Assembly: GCA_002428215.1 (NCBI GenBank)
Contig: DIUI01000021.1
Location: 1-33,814 of the forward strand
DNA: 33,814 bases
Reading direction: 5' to 3'
Source: Prolixibacteraceae bacterium UBA6162
Lineage (GTDB): Bacteria > Bacteroidota > Bacteroidia > Bacteroidales > Prolixibacteraceae
This document shows positions 22,838 to 30,018 of this stretch, in pieces. A program made the translations under genes and the position numbers. The notes under the pieces were generated by a model that worked only from the letters and a program-made list of their open reading frames with translations, searched no databases and was not told where the DNA came from. How positions within the stretch are numbered: position 1 is the stretch's first letter; each line of letters starts with the position of its first letter.

Positions 22838-23245
22838 TCAAGAACTACGATTCGCCAAAGATTGTATGGTTTGTTCGGTTGTAAGTCGGTTGAGGGCGTC
22901 GCGGATTGGTGCATAGTGTTCATGAAGCGGACAAGGATTGGCCTCGTCGCAATGCTTAAGACCAAAACCACATCCCTCAAATAGCTTCTCACCTTCAATA
23001 GCAATAATAAACTGGCGTAGGGGTAGTTCAGGTGATTCAGGGTCGAAGTAAAAACCACCATTCTTGCCTTTATTCGATTGAATGAACTTCATTTTAACGA
23101 GCCTGTGCAGAATTTTAGCAGTAAAAAATTGAGGGGAGTCTATCTCTTTCGAAATTTCAACTACACCAGGGGTTTTGCCTCGTTGATTTTGCGTCTGGAT
23201 GTACACCAGACTGCGCAGAGCATATTCAGTTTCCTTTGAAAACAC
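22838..23245 (-). CDS. Rrf2 family transcriptional regulator (NsrR-like position)
   Basis: A 135-residue Rrf2 protein. The N-terminal winged helix reads MFSKETEYALRSLVYIQTQ...GVVEISKEIDSPQFFTAKILHRLVKMKFIQSNKGKNGGFYF, with the recognition helix near 35-50. Three cysteines that could hold an iron-sulfur cluster are C92, C99 and C105 (GCGFGLKHCDEANPCPLH), spaced 6 and 5 residues apart; this differs from the NsrR and IscR spacings but is a cluster arrangement seen within Rrf2. It is divergent from ric, 124 bases apart, the classic place for an NO-responsive Rrf2 repressor. Its own -7 box (23262-23269) is predicted. Confidence 0.9.
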   Translation of the reverse strand: MFSKETEYALRSLVYIQTQNQRGKTPGVVEISKEIDSPQFFTAKILHRLVKMKFIQSNKGKNGGFYFDPESPELPLRQFIIAIEGEKLFEGCGFGLKHCDEANPCPLHEHYAPIRDALNRLTTEQTIQSLANRSS

Positions 23246-23261
23246 GGTCGGATTGTTTTTA

Positions 23262-23269
23262 CAAAAATA
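23262..23269 (-). promoter_or_regulatory. -7 element of the rrf2 gene
   Basis: TATTTTTG on the minus strand is a perfect TAnnTTTG, 16 bases from the start codon. No -33 TTTG is visible; the CATTT-N4-AAATG palindrome occupies the adjoining position. Confidence 0.4.
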
Positions 23270-23291
23270 GTTAAAAATGTGAACAGACTAC

Positions 23292-23305
23292 CATTTTACT
23301 AAATG
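23292..23305. promoter_or_regulatory. palindrome CATTT-N4-AAATG between rrf2 and ric
   Basis: CATTT-TACT-AAATG is a perfect 5-4-5 inverted repeat in the middle of the divergent region. Its right half, ACTAAATG, recurs exactly upstream of the DUF438 operon (22635-22642). It may be a shared regulator site. Confidence 0.3.
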
Positions 23306-23320
23306 ACCTTTTTATCATCT

Positions 23321-23337
23321 TATAAAAATATTTTATA
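23321..23337. promoter_or_regulatory. palindromic operator candidate at the ric promoter
   Basis: TATAAAA-ATA-TTTTATA is a perfect 17-base inverted repeat just upstream of, and overlapping by two bases, the ric -7 element. A repressor bound here would block RNA polymerase. The divergent Rrf2 protein is the natural candidate. Confidence 0.45.
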
Positions 23338-23343
23338 TCTTTG
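23336..23343 (+). promoter_or_regulatory. -7 element of the ric - nirK-like operon
   Basis: TATCTTTG is a perfect TAnnTTTG, 26 bases before the ric start codon. The expected -33 TTTG is missing, suggesting an activator is needed. Confidence 0.45.
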
Positions 23344-23369
23344 TGCAATATCATTCATAAATACACATC

Positions 23370-24071
23370 ATGAACAACCCTTCACTATTGCACCAACCGG
23401 TGGGAGCCATTGCAGCAATGGATTTCAGAACCGCACCGCTGCTTAGTCGGGCAGGAATCGACTTTTGCTGCGGTGGAAAAATGACCCTTTCGGAGGCGTG
23501 TCTTCAGAATGGGATTAATCCATCTGAGCTACAACAAAGTCTTTTCGAGGCACTTGAATCCCCTCTTAACAAGAGCGCAGTTTATAAAGAATGGCCCATC
23601 GGATTTTTGTGCGATTACATAACGCATGTGCATCACACTTACGTTCGCTCGGTACTCCCGGACCTACTTACCTTCACCCAAAAGATTGCATCCGTGCACG
23701 GAGAACATCACCCTGAACTTATAGGCATTGCGGGCTGTATGGAGAATATTAATGATGAAATGGTTCAACATATGAAGATGGAGGAGGAAGTACTGTTTCC
23801 TGCCATAAAATCGTTGGCAGTTAAAAAGGAACCGACTCTCAAGGAAACCATACAGTCCGAAATCCGGCGTATGCTAACCGAACACGATTATGTTGGAAAT
23901 GCATCTGACGATATCATGAAAGTTACGCACAACTATTTTGAGCCAGAAGATGCATGCTCTACCTATCGCACAGCGCTGAAACTTCTCAAAGAATTTGGAG
24001 AAGACCTGCATATCCATGTCCACCTTGAGAATAATATTCTATTTCCAAGGGCATTAGCATTAGAAAGTTAG
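23370..24071 (+). CDS. ric: iron-sulfur cluster repair di-iron protein Ric (YtfE/ScdA family)
   Basis: A 233-residue protein. The N-terminal ScdA_N domain has the HQPVGAIAAMDFRTAPLLSRAGIDFCCGG signature with Cys33-Cys34. The hemerythrin-like domain (about 80-230) supplies di-iron ligands: HVHHTYVR (His86, His88/89), HGEHHPEL (His110-114), HMKMEEEVLFP (His134, Glu138-140), EHDY (His172) and HIHVHLENNILFP (His214-218, Glu220). Ric repairs Fe-S clusters damaged by nitric oxide or oxidants, in the cytoplasm. It is divergent from an Rrf2 regulator and is followed after 25 bases by the NirK-like gene, so the pair is likely one operon. Confidence 0.95.
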   Translation: MNNPSLLHQPVGAIAAMDFRTAPLLSRAGIDFCCGGKMTLSEACLQNGINPSELQQSLFEALESPLNKSAVYKEWPIGFLCDYITHVHHTYVRSVLPDLLTFTQKIASVHGEHHPELIGIAGCMENINDEMVQHMKMEEEVLFPAIKSLAVKKEPTLKETIQSEIRRMLTEHDYVGNASDDIMKVTHNYFEPEDACSTYRTALKLLKEFGEDLHIHVHLENNILFPRALALES

Positions 24072-24096
24072 AAACACAACCCAAAACCCGGCTACA

Positions 24097-25935
24097 ATGA
24101 AAAGGATCGTATCTACCCTATCCAAAGGAGCGTTAATTGGCGTCTTTATGATGATCGCATTACTGAATCCAGATCGTGTCAAGGCTTGCGAAGCATGCAA
24201 TCGAACCTTTCTAGGATCTATTCTGGGAGAGCAGCGATTTCACTCGCTCATTTCGAGAGAACTACGAGCAGCCATCACTGCACAGGAAGGAAACGGAGGG
24301 ATCAGCACTCCCTGGGTAAACGACGTATTAGCCCGAAACAATCTTCAATTGGCTGATTTGGCAACCAGCTCTAAACCGGTTACTGAGATTTCAGAAAAAT
24401 CGGCTGTTCCGGCCTCGGTTGGTCAAGCGGCATTGGCTAACCATTCAGCAGATGATTTCATACAGATACTCAGACGCGACAATGCATTGCCCATTCCTGC
24501 CACAAGCTATGTACCACAAAATACACCAGCCAATACCTTTATTACCATAACCCTCGAAGAGGGAGATTCCTATTTAGGCAACGGAGTACTTTATCAGGGC
24601 TTTACCATTGATAAAAAAATACCTGGTCCAACGCTGATAGTGAATGAAGGGGATATAGTATCCTTTAAGATTGTCAATAAGGGAAATATAGTACACGGAG
24701 CATCCATTCATGCGGTAAATTCACAAACCTCAAAGTATTTGGGGAAGATAGCACCGGGAGATAGCGCCACAGTAATCTTTCAGGCCAATATGCCAGGTGT
24801 ATATATGTACCACTGCGCTCCGGGCGGCCATGCCATTCCCATGCATATAATATTTGGACAATATGGTATGATGGTGGTAAAACCAAAGAAAAAATATGAA
24901 CTGGAGCGTATTCTGAACAAAGAGCCTGATATCGAGATCTTCTTATTGCAACATGAATACTATGCAAGTGGCAAAGATGCAGTGGAAGGCCAGGGAAAAC
25001 CGATGTATACGGCTTTTAATGGAAAACTATTCAGGTATGTTGAAGAGCCGATTGTTGGAAAACCGGGCGATTATGTCCGAATAAATTTTCTAAACGTTGG
25101 CCCCAATCTGGTATCAACATTTCATATTGTAGGGATTGTCTGGGACTTCGCCTATTGGCAGGGACACCCCGACAACCGGTTTACCGGAGGGCAAACAGTA
25201 ACTGCAGGGCCATCGGATTCGTGGGTTGTTGAGTTCCGAATACCGCCTGATGAAGGGAGTTATCTTATGCTCTCTCATGCAGTAGGATCGACCGACCGGG
25301 GGGCTATAGGTCTTTTGGTATGCGATAAAAACGGGAATGGTCCCAAAAAAATACTCGCCGACGGGATTGTCTATTCAGATCAGGAGATGGAGCAATTCAG
25401 AAATGAAGCGACCCGCATAATCACGCCCTTTGGTATAGGTACAGCCGAAGTTGATGAACCCGTCGTCTATGGAAGCGAAACAAGCGAAGTGACGGTCAGA
25501 ATTATTGGCAATTCCTACCACCCAAAAGTTATACAAGTAACTCCGGGGACCACCATCAAGTGGGTGAACGAAGATGTCTTTACCTACATGGATGGAGAAT
25601 TTTCAGGCATACACAATGTGCTGGTAAAGAGCGGACCAGAAGTTTTTTACTCTGAGTTGATGGCTCATGCCGAAAGCTTTTCCTATACAATTACCAAGGA
25701 AGGCGAGTATACATACATGTGTACACCCCATCCCTATATGGAAGCCAAAATTATAGTCAAAGGGGAGCAACGGCAGGCATCCCGCCAATATGTAGCATCG
25801 GCAGTACCCACTCAACAGAAACAGATTCACTATACTATACTAGTACTGGCAGCAATGGCTTTGGCTATTTCCATATACAGCATGGCACAGAAAAGTGAAC
25901 GAAAGTTACCGGATGACAGGCACAAACAAGAATAA
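24097..25935 (+). CDS. NirK-like multicopper protein with third cupredoxin domain and C-terminal anchor
   Basis: A 612-residue exported protein with a signal peptide (about 1-30), then CEAC and a roughly 110-residue N-terminal region. A two-domain NirK-like cupredoxin pair covers about 145-410. Aligned to copper nitrite reductases, type 1 ligands are His200, Cys240, His250 and Gln255 where Met is usual; type 2 ligands are His205, His239 and His394. The catalytic Asp is Ser203 (HGASIH against HNIDFH) and the catalytic His is Val348 (HIVGIVWD against HLIGGHGD). A third, plastocyanin-like domain (about 463-556) has complete type 1 ligands His506, Cys542, His545, Met548. A transmembrane helix (about 577-598) follows. 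It is co-transcribed with ric. Nitrite reduction is doubtful; another redox role linked to NO is inferred. Confidence 0.85.
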   Translation: MKRIVSTLSKGALIGVFMMIALLNPDRVKACEACNRTFLGSILGEQRFHSLISRELRAAITAQEGNGGISTPWVNDVLARNNLQLADLATSSKPVTEISEKSAVPASVGQAALANHSADDFIQILRRDNALPIPATSYVPQNTPANTFITITLEEGDSYLGNGVLYQGFTIDKKIPGPTLIVNEGDIVSFKIVNKGNIVHGASIHAVNSQTSKYLGKIAPGDSATVIFQANMPGVYMYHCAPGGHAIPMHIIFGQYGMMVVKPKKKYELERILNKEPDIEIFLLQHEYYASGKDAVEGQGKPMYTAFNGKLFRYVEEPIVGKPGDYVRINFLNVGPNLVSTFHIVGIVWDFAYWQGHPDNRFTGGQTVTAGPSDSWVVEFRIPPDEGSYLMLSHAVGSTDRGAIGLLVCDKNGNGPKKILADGIVYSDQEMEQFRNEATRIITPFGIGTAEVDEPVVYGSETSEVTVRIIGNSYHPKVIQVTPGTTIKWVNEDVFTYMDGEFSGIHNVLVKSGPEVFYSELMAHAESFSYTITKEGEYTYMCTPHPYMEAKIIVKGEQRQASRQYVASAVPTQQKQIHYTILVLAAMALAISIYSMAQKSERKLPDDRHKQE

Positions 25936-26022
25936 ATAGAAGATCGCATAGCATGAAAGTAAGGCAGACGAGTAGTTGGCCATGAACAATTTCAGGGGTT
26001 TCTTTGTATAGTGCAAAAAAGA

Positions 26023-26748
26023 ATGATGCCAGTAATTGCCAGCAAAAACCTAATCAGACTTTTCATTTTTATGCAAATAATTCAGGCCTGTTCAGCATCG
26101 AACCCTACCTTAATGCAACCGGATGCAGAAACGCCTCCACCAGCGGGTCCCAAATACCTCGCTCTCGGTGATTCTTATACCATAGGGGAATCCGTAGCTC
26201 CAGGCAGTCGTTTCCCTGTCCAACTTCATAAGCAGCTTTACGACGCGGGCATCGAAATCGCAGAACCAGAAATTATTGCGAGAACCGGCTGGACAACCGA
26301 TGAATTGGCAGAAGCGATTGCTCAATCGGCTAAAAAACCGGAATACAAACTGGTTACTTTGCTGATTGGTGTCAATAACCAGTACCGCGGTCGCAACGCC
26401 GAAGAGTACAGAGATCAGTTTCGACAGCTTTTGCGTACAGCAATTTATCTGGCCGGCAACAACGAGCGAAGGGTCATAGTGCTCTCAATTCCGGATTACG
26501 GGTATACACCCTATGGCGCACCAAACCGGGAAAAAATCAGCCGGGAAATTGATCTGTTTAATCAAATAAATCTTGAGGAAACCAGGAGTATTGGAGCGAA
26601 CTATGTCGATATCACACCAATATCGCGTAGAGGTTTATCGGAACCTGCCCTCGTTGCAGGCGACAGACTGCACCCCTCGGCCGAAATGTACCGACTTTGG
26701 GTAGAACTGCTGCTACCCGGCGCATCTGAGATTCTGAAAGGTCCATAA
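26023..26748 (+). CDS. SGNH/GDSL hydrolase lipoprotein
   Basis: A roughly 241-residue protein with a lipoprotein-like signal (FMQIIQAC) and an SGNH hydrolase domain. The catalytic blocks are all seen: block I YLALGDSYTIGE (Ser nucleophile), block II Gly in IARTGWTTDEL, block III GVNNQYRG (Asn), and block V DRLHPSAEMY (Asp-x2-His). It is probably an esterase or acetylhydrolase in the periplasm or on the outer membrane; the acyl substrate is not evident. The frame also opens with GTG at 26011; I chose the first ATG at 26023 (a second follows directly). It lies 87 bases after the NirK-like gene and 84 before kynU, with no clear terminator on either side. Confidence 0.9.
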   Translation: MMPVIASKNLIRLFIFMQIIQACSASNPTLMQPDAETPPPAGPKYLALGDSYTIGESVAPGSRFPVQLHKQLYDAGIEIAEPEIIARTGWTTDELAEAIAQSAKKPEYKLVTLLIGVNNQYRGRNAEEYRDQFRQLLRTAIYLAGNNERRVIVLSIPDYGYTPYGAPNREKISREIDLFNQINLEETRSIGANYVDITPISRRGLSEPALVAGDRLHPSAEMYRLWVELLLPGASEILKGP

Positions 26749-26832
26749 CCGAAGTAATTTTTGCAACCTCCTTTTTCCATATCGGAGGCACTCAAATTTG
26801 GTTACTTTAGTATTCTCAATTATTTTGAACTT

Positions 26833-28113
26833 ATGACCCAATTCAGTGACCGAACCTTGGCCGAAACACTCGACCAAACCGATACATTAAGCAGCTACCG
26901 GTCAAGATTTTATATTCAGGATCCCGAACTAATCTATCTCGATGGCAATTCGCTCGGCAGGCTTTTAATGAAGAGCAGCGATTCTATAGCTGAAACTACC
27001 CATGAAGCCTGGGGCAAAGATCTGATTGCCAGTTGGAACAAGGGATGGTATGAGCTGCCCTTAACTTTGGGAAGACAATTGGCCACACTTGTGGGTGCTT
27101 CTGATGACGAAGTGATTATAGCCGATAGCACCTCTGTAAATCTTTACAAATTGGCCGATGCAGCCCTAAGACTCCAAAAAGACCGAAAGCGAATCGTGAG
27201 CGACACGCTCAATTTCCCCACCGATCTATACATCTTACAGGGAATAATTAAGAACCTTGAACAAGGTCATGAATTGGTACTCGCAGGATCATCAGACGAC
27301 ATTCATCCTAACATCGACGAACTGGAATCGTTGATTGATGAAAATACAGCATTGGTTGTGTTATCGTTGGTAGCCTTTAAAAGCGGGTATCTATACGATA
27401 TGGATCGCATCAATAAGAAGGCGCATAAAAATGGAGCTCTCGTGATTTGGGACCTTAGTCACGCTACAGGTGCGTTACCGGTTAACCTAAATGATTGCGA
27501 AGCCGATATGGCCATAGGATGCACCTACAAATACCTCAACGGAGGCCCGGGATCGCCGGCTTTCTTATTTGTGAGAAAGGATTTGCAAAATCTCCTTGTC
27601 ACCCCTATACAGGGTTGGTTTGGCGAATTAAATCCATTTGATTTTCGGTTGGAGTATCGGGAGGCAGACGGCATTCGTAAATTTCTTACCGGAACACCAC
27701 CAATTATTAGTATGTCGGCTATAGGTCCGGGAATTGAGCTTTTGCTCGAAGCGGGGATTGAAAACATTAGGGAAAAAAGTGTTCGGCAGAGTCAGTTTTT
27801 AATTGACCTGATTTCAGAGATGCTTCTACCCTATGGATTCACCCTCGGATCGCCAGCCGAACGCAACCTTCGGGGTTCGCATGTCACAATTAAACATCCG
27901 GAAGCCTATCGGATATGTCAGGCGCTTATTCAGCCGCAAAAAGGCTCAGTGCGAATAATACCCGATTTTCGGGAACCAAACAATATCCGATTTGGGTTAA
28001 CACCTCTCTATACTTCATACCTCGATATTTGGTTGGCAGTTTCAAGGACGCGGGAAATCGTAGAAAACGGAGAACATTTGGAATTTGAGAGTCAACGATT
28101 GAAGGTTACCTGA
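26833..28113 (+). CDS. kynU: kynureninase
   Basis: A 426-residue PLP enzyme of normal kynureninase length. It cleaves kynurenine or 3-hydroxykynurenine to (3-hydroxy)anthranilate and alanine. Family motifs: LDGNSLGRL (36-44), the DSTSVNLYKL cofactor loop (98-107), WDLSHATGALPV (206-217; Asp207 and His210 hold PLP), and CTYKYLNGGPGSPAF with the Schiff-base Lys233. The late GSHVTIKHPEAYRICQAL and the IRFGLTPLYTSY region complete the substrate pocket. The in-frame extension to a TTG at 26761 adds 24 residues unlike the family, so the ATG at 26833 is used. No other tryptophan-catabolism gene is in the window. Confidence 0.96.
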   Translation: MTQFSDRTLAETLDQTDTLSSYRSRFYIQDPELIYLDGNSLGRLLMKSSDSIAETTHEAWGKDLIASWNKGWYELPLTLGRQLATLVGASDDEVIIADSTSVNLYKLADAALRLQKDRKRIVSDTLNFPTDLYILQGIIKNLEQGHELVLAGSSDDIHPNIDELESLIDENTALVVLSLVAFKSGYLYDMDRINKKAHKNGALVIWDLSHATGALPVNLNDCEADMAIGCTYKYLNGGPGSPAFLFVRKDLQNLLVTPIQGWFGELNPFDFRLEYREADGIRKFLTGTPPIISMSAIGPGIELLLEAGIENIREKSVRQSQFLIDLISEMLLPYGFTLGSPAERNLRGSHVTIKHPEAYRICQALIQPQKGSVRIIPDFREPNNIRFGLTPLYTSYLDIWLAVSRTREIVENGEHLEFESQRLKVT

Positions 28114-28218
28114 TCCGGGATTAGCAGAGATATAGATTTAATCAAGGGAAACAGAGCTTACTGATAACCCGGGTAGAGCCTGCCACAAACATACAACCAA
28201 TGTATCGGCAACAGTGCT

Positions 28219-28668
28219 TTAACTATAGGGCAAAGCTGCAAGAGCCGTAGCCAAGCGGTTCACACCTTCCTCTAATTTATTGCCAACCACCATTTTCACC
28301 ATCATACTCATTTCGGTGTGGAGGGTAAGTCTCAATTTGGTTTCGTAAGGAGCAAGTGGAAGAAGCTGAATCCAGAAAGTAAGTTCCACAGGCAGGTCCC
28401 CTCCTCCCTTCACTTTTATCGTTGTATGGGGCTCCCGATCAACTACCCTAATTTCGGTGCGACCTATTCCCGACACAGTAAAACTGCAGGAGTCACTGTC
28501 TGATTCAAAATTTTCGATGGACACTCCCGGCAGACTTCCACTCACCTTGTCAATCAGTTCATCGGTAAGGAACCTTGAAAGATTCTTAAAATCGGATAAA
28601 TGGTTGTAAACCATCTCCACATTGCGATCGATCAAATGAACATCGCTAACATATTTGGTAGTTCCCAT
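28219..28668 (-). CDS. SRPBCC (START-like) family protein
   Basis: A 149-residue soluble protein with the helix-grip pattern of the SRPBCC/Bet v 1-like superfamily: an early strand VSDVHLIDRNVEMVYNHLSDFKNLSRF, a central run of beta-strands (CSFTVSGIGRTEIRVVDREP, VELTFWIQLLP, TKLRLTLHTEM), and a C-terminal helix with KLEEGVNRLATALAALP. The fold binds hydrophobic ligands; no catalytic residue can be assigned. The start is 8 bases after the pyrE stop on the same strand, so it is co-transcribed with pyrE. A link to pyrimidine synthesis is not established. It is convergent with kynU over 105 bases without a clear terminator. Confidence 0.8.
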   Translation of the reverse strand: MGTTKYVSDVHLIDRNVEMVYNHLSDFKNLSRFLTDELIDKVSGSLPGVSIENFESDSDSCSFTVSGIGRTEIRVVDREPHTTIKVKGGGDLPVELTFWIQLLPLAPYETKLRLTLHTEMSMMVKMVVGNKLEEGVNRLATALAALPYS

Positions 28669-28676
28669 TTGACGCT

Positions 28677-29309
28677 CTATTTACCCCAATTGGCAGGGTC
28701 TAATCTCCATTGCATAAGGAGCTCACGATCCTCGGGTTTAATATCACCATTTCCGGTGGCATATTCAATAAGCACATCGTACTGACTTAACGAGGTTAAC
28801 TCGAGTCCGGCAGCGGCAAAGTTCTCGGTAGCCTGTGGGAAACCATAGCTAAATATCGCAACCATCCCCAGCACATTCGCACCGTATGAGGAAAGTGCTT
28901 CTGCTGCTTTAAGACTGCTGCTTCCGGTCGATACCAGATCTTCTATTACTACCACTTTCTGTCCGGGTTTCAAGTCTCCTTCGATAAGATTTTCAAGACC
29001 ATGTCCCTTGGGCGCCGAACGCACATAAACAAAAGGCAAACCAAGCTTTTCGGCTACCAAAACCCCATGAGCAATTGCACCTGTTGCAACTCCTGCAATT
29101 ACTTCTGCATCGGGGTATTTCGCGGCAATAATCGAGCAGAATTGATCCCTAATTTCGGTCCGTGCGTCGGGAAAAGATAGAATCTTGCGATTATCACAAT
29201 ATATGGGAGATTTCCAACCCGAAGCCCATGTAAATGGATTAGAAGGTTGTACTTTTATGGTATTAATTTGTAGCAGCAGCCGGGCAACAGCTGTTTGGGT
29301 ATTGTTCAT
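28677..29309 (-). CDS. pyrE: orotate phosphoribosyltransferase
   Basis: A 210-residue PRTase of normal length that makes orotidine 5'-phosphate from orotate and PRPP in pyrimidine synthesis. The PRPP-binding motif is VVVIEDLVSTGSSSL (119-133). The N-terminal orotate region has PFTWASGWKSPIYCDNRKI (25-43), and the flexible catalytic loop is YVRSAPKGHG (95-104). It is the first gene of a two-gene unit with the SRPBCC gene. The divergent Nudix gene starts only 29 bases away, and the pyrE -7 promoter box overlaps that start codon. Confidence 0.96.
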   Translation of the reverse strand: MNNTQTAVARLLLQINTIKVQPSNPFTWASGWKSPIYCDNRKILSFPDARTEIRDQFCSIIAAKYPDAEVIAGVATGAIAHGVLVAEKLGLPFVYVRSAPKGHGLENLIEGDLKPGQKVVVIEDLVSTGSSSLKAAEALSSYGANVLGMVAIFSYGFPQATENFAAAGLELTSLSQYDVLIEYATGNGDIKPEDRELLMQWRLDPANWGK

Positions 29310-29335
29310 AATTGTGGCTGATTTTAAATTAAAAG

Positions 29336-29343
29336 CAAATGTA
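29336..29343 (-). promoter_or_regulatory. -7 element of the pyrE promoter, over the Nudix start codon
   Basis: TACATTTG on the minus strand is a perfect TAnnTTTG. Its complement includes the ATG (29339-29341) of the divergent Nudix gene. Transcription would start near 29329, about 20 bases before pyrE. The -33 region falls within Nudix codons and is a weak match. Confidence 0.45.
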
Positions 29344-29953
29344 CGAAGTTTTTTCCTACGGAAAGCGAATCACAATAGGCGATGCTTGCCAAAATGAAGG
29401 TTATACATCGGGGGGCAACAGTATCGAAGCAACTGAACTTAAGCAAATCAAAGCACGTCTGTTTGATTATTTGACTTCAGCCGAAACTGAGACTTTGCAC
29501 TTGGATTATTCCTCCGGGAAGCTATGGCCCTATTTTCAGAGTTGGTTCAAGACGATATTGGCTGCAGGTGGCGTGGTTCAGAGTGATCGGGGCATGCTGT
29601 TCATCTTTAAGAATGAAAAATGGGATCTGCCCAAAGGAAAAGTTGAGTTTGGAGAATCGTTGGAATCAGCTGCTGTTCGCGAGGTTGAAGAAGAGACCGG
29701 AGCAAAGGGGGTCTCTGTTGTGCAACCATTAAGTAACACCTGGCATATTTTCATAGACTATGATGGCCAGTATATTTTAAAACAGACTGCCTGGTTTCTG
29801 ATGAAAACGACGTTAAATACGACCCTCCAACCCGACCCTCAGGAAAACATAGAACAAGTGGTATGGATTGCCCGTAATGAGGTTCCATTGATTGCGGATG
29901 CCGCCTGGCCAAACCTTCGAAGCGTTATTCACGAAGCACTCGAAGTATATTGA
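29339..29953 (+). CDS. Nudix hydrolase
   Basis: A 204-residue protein. The N-terminal 70 residues (MYEVFSYGKRITIGDA...) form an extension seen in Bacteroidota relatives. The catalytic Nudix box is complete at about 100-122: Gly100-x5-Glu106-x7-Arg114-Glu115-Val-Glu117-Glu118, in GKVEFGES and REVEEETG. The preceding KWDLPKG is the usual lead-in. Nudix enzymes cut nucleoside-diphosphate-linked compounds; the substrate is unclear. The fit of the N-terminus supports the ATG at 29339 even though this leaves just 29 bases to the divergent pyrE start, so its own promoter must lie inside the pyrE coding region. Confidence 0.92.
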   Translation: MYEVFSYGKRITIGDACQNEGYTSGGNSIEATELKQIKARLFDYLTSAETETLHLDYSSGKLWPYFQSWFKTILAAGGVVQSDRGMLFIFKNEKWDLPKGKVEFGESLESAAVREVEEETGAKGVSVVQPLSNTWHIFIDYDGQYILKQTAWFLMKTTLNTTLQPDPQENIEQVVWIARNEVPLIADAAWPNLRSVIHEALEVY

Positions 29954-29981
29954 TGATATAAAGTCAATCGAACAAAAGTGT

Positions 29982-29989
29982 TACATTTG
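29982..29989 (+). promoter_or_regulatory. -7 element of purM
   Basis: TACATTTG, a perfect TAnnTTTG, lies 29 bases before the purM start codon. No TTTG is found 19 bases upstream. Confidence 0.4.
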
Positions 29990-30018
29990 CGGCTGAAATT
30001 CAACGGTAATTTAGGGAA

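Noticed and set aside
24097..25935. Straight annotation as copper nitrite reductase nirK
   Set aside because: Overall similarity is good, but the catalytic Asp and His are replaced by Ser203 and Val348, so the gene symbol was withheld.
28114..28218. Terminator between the convergent kynU and SRPBCC genes
   Set aside because: No convincing hairpin with a T run could be found on either strand.
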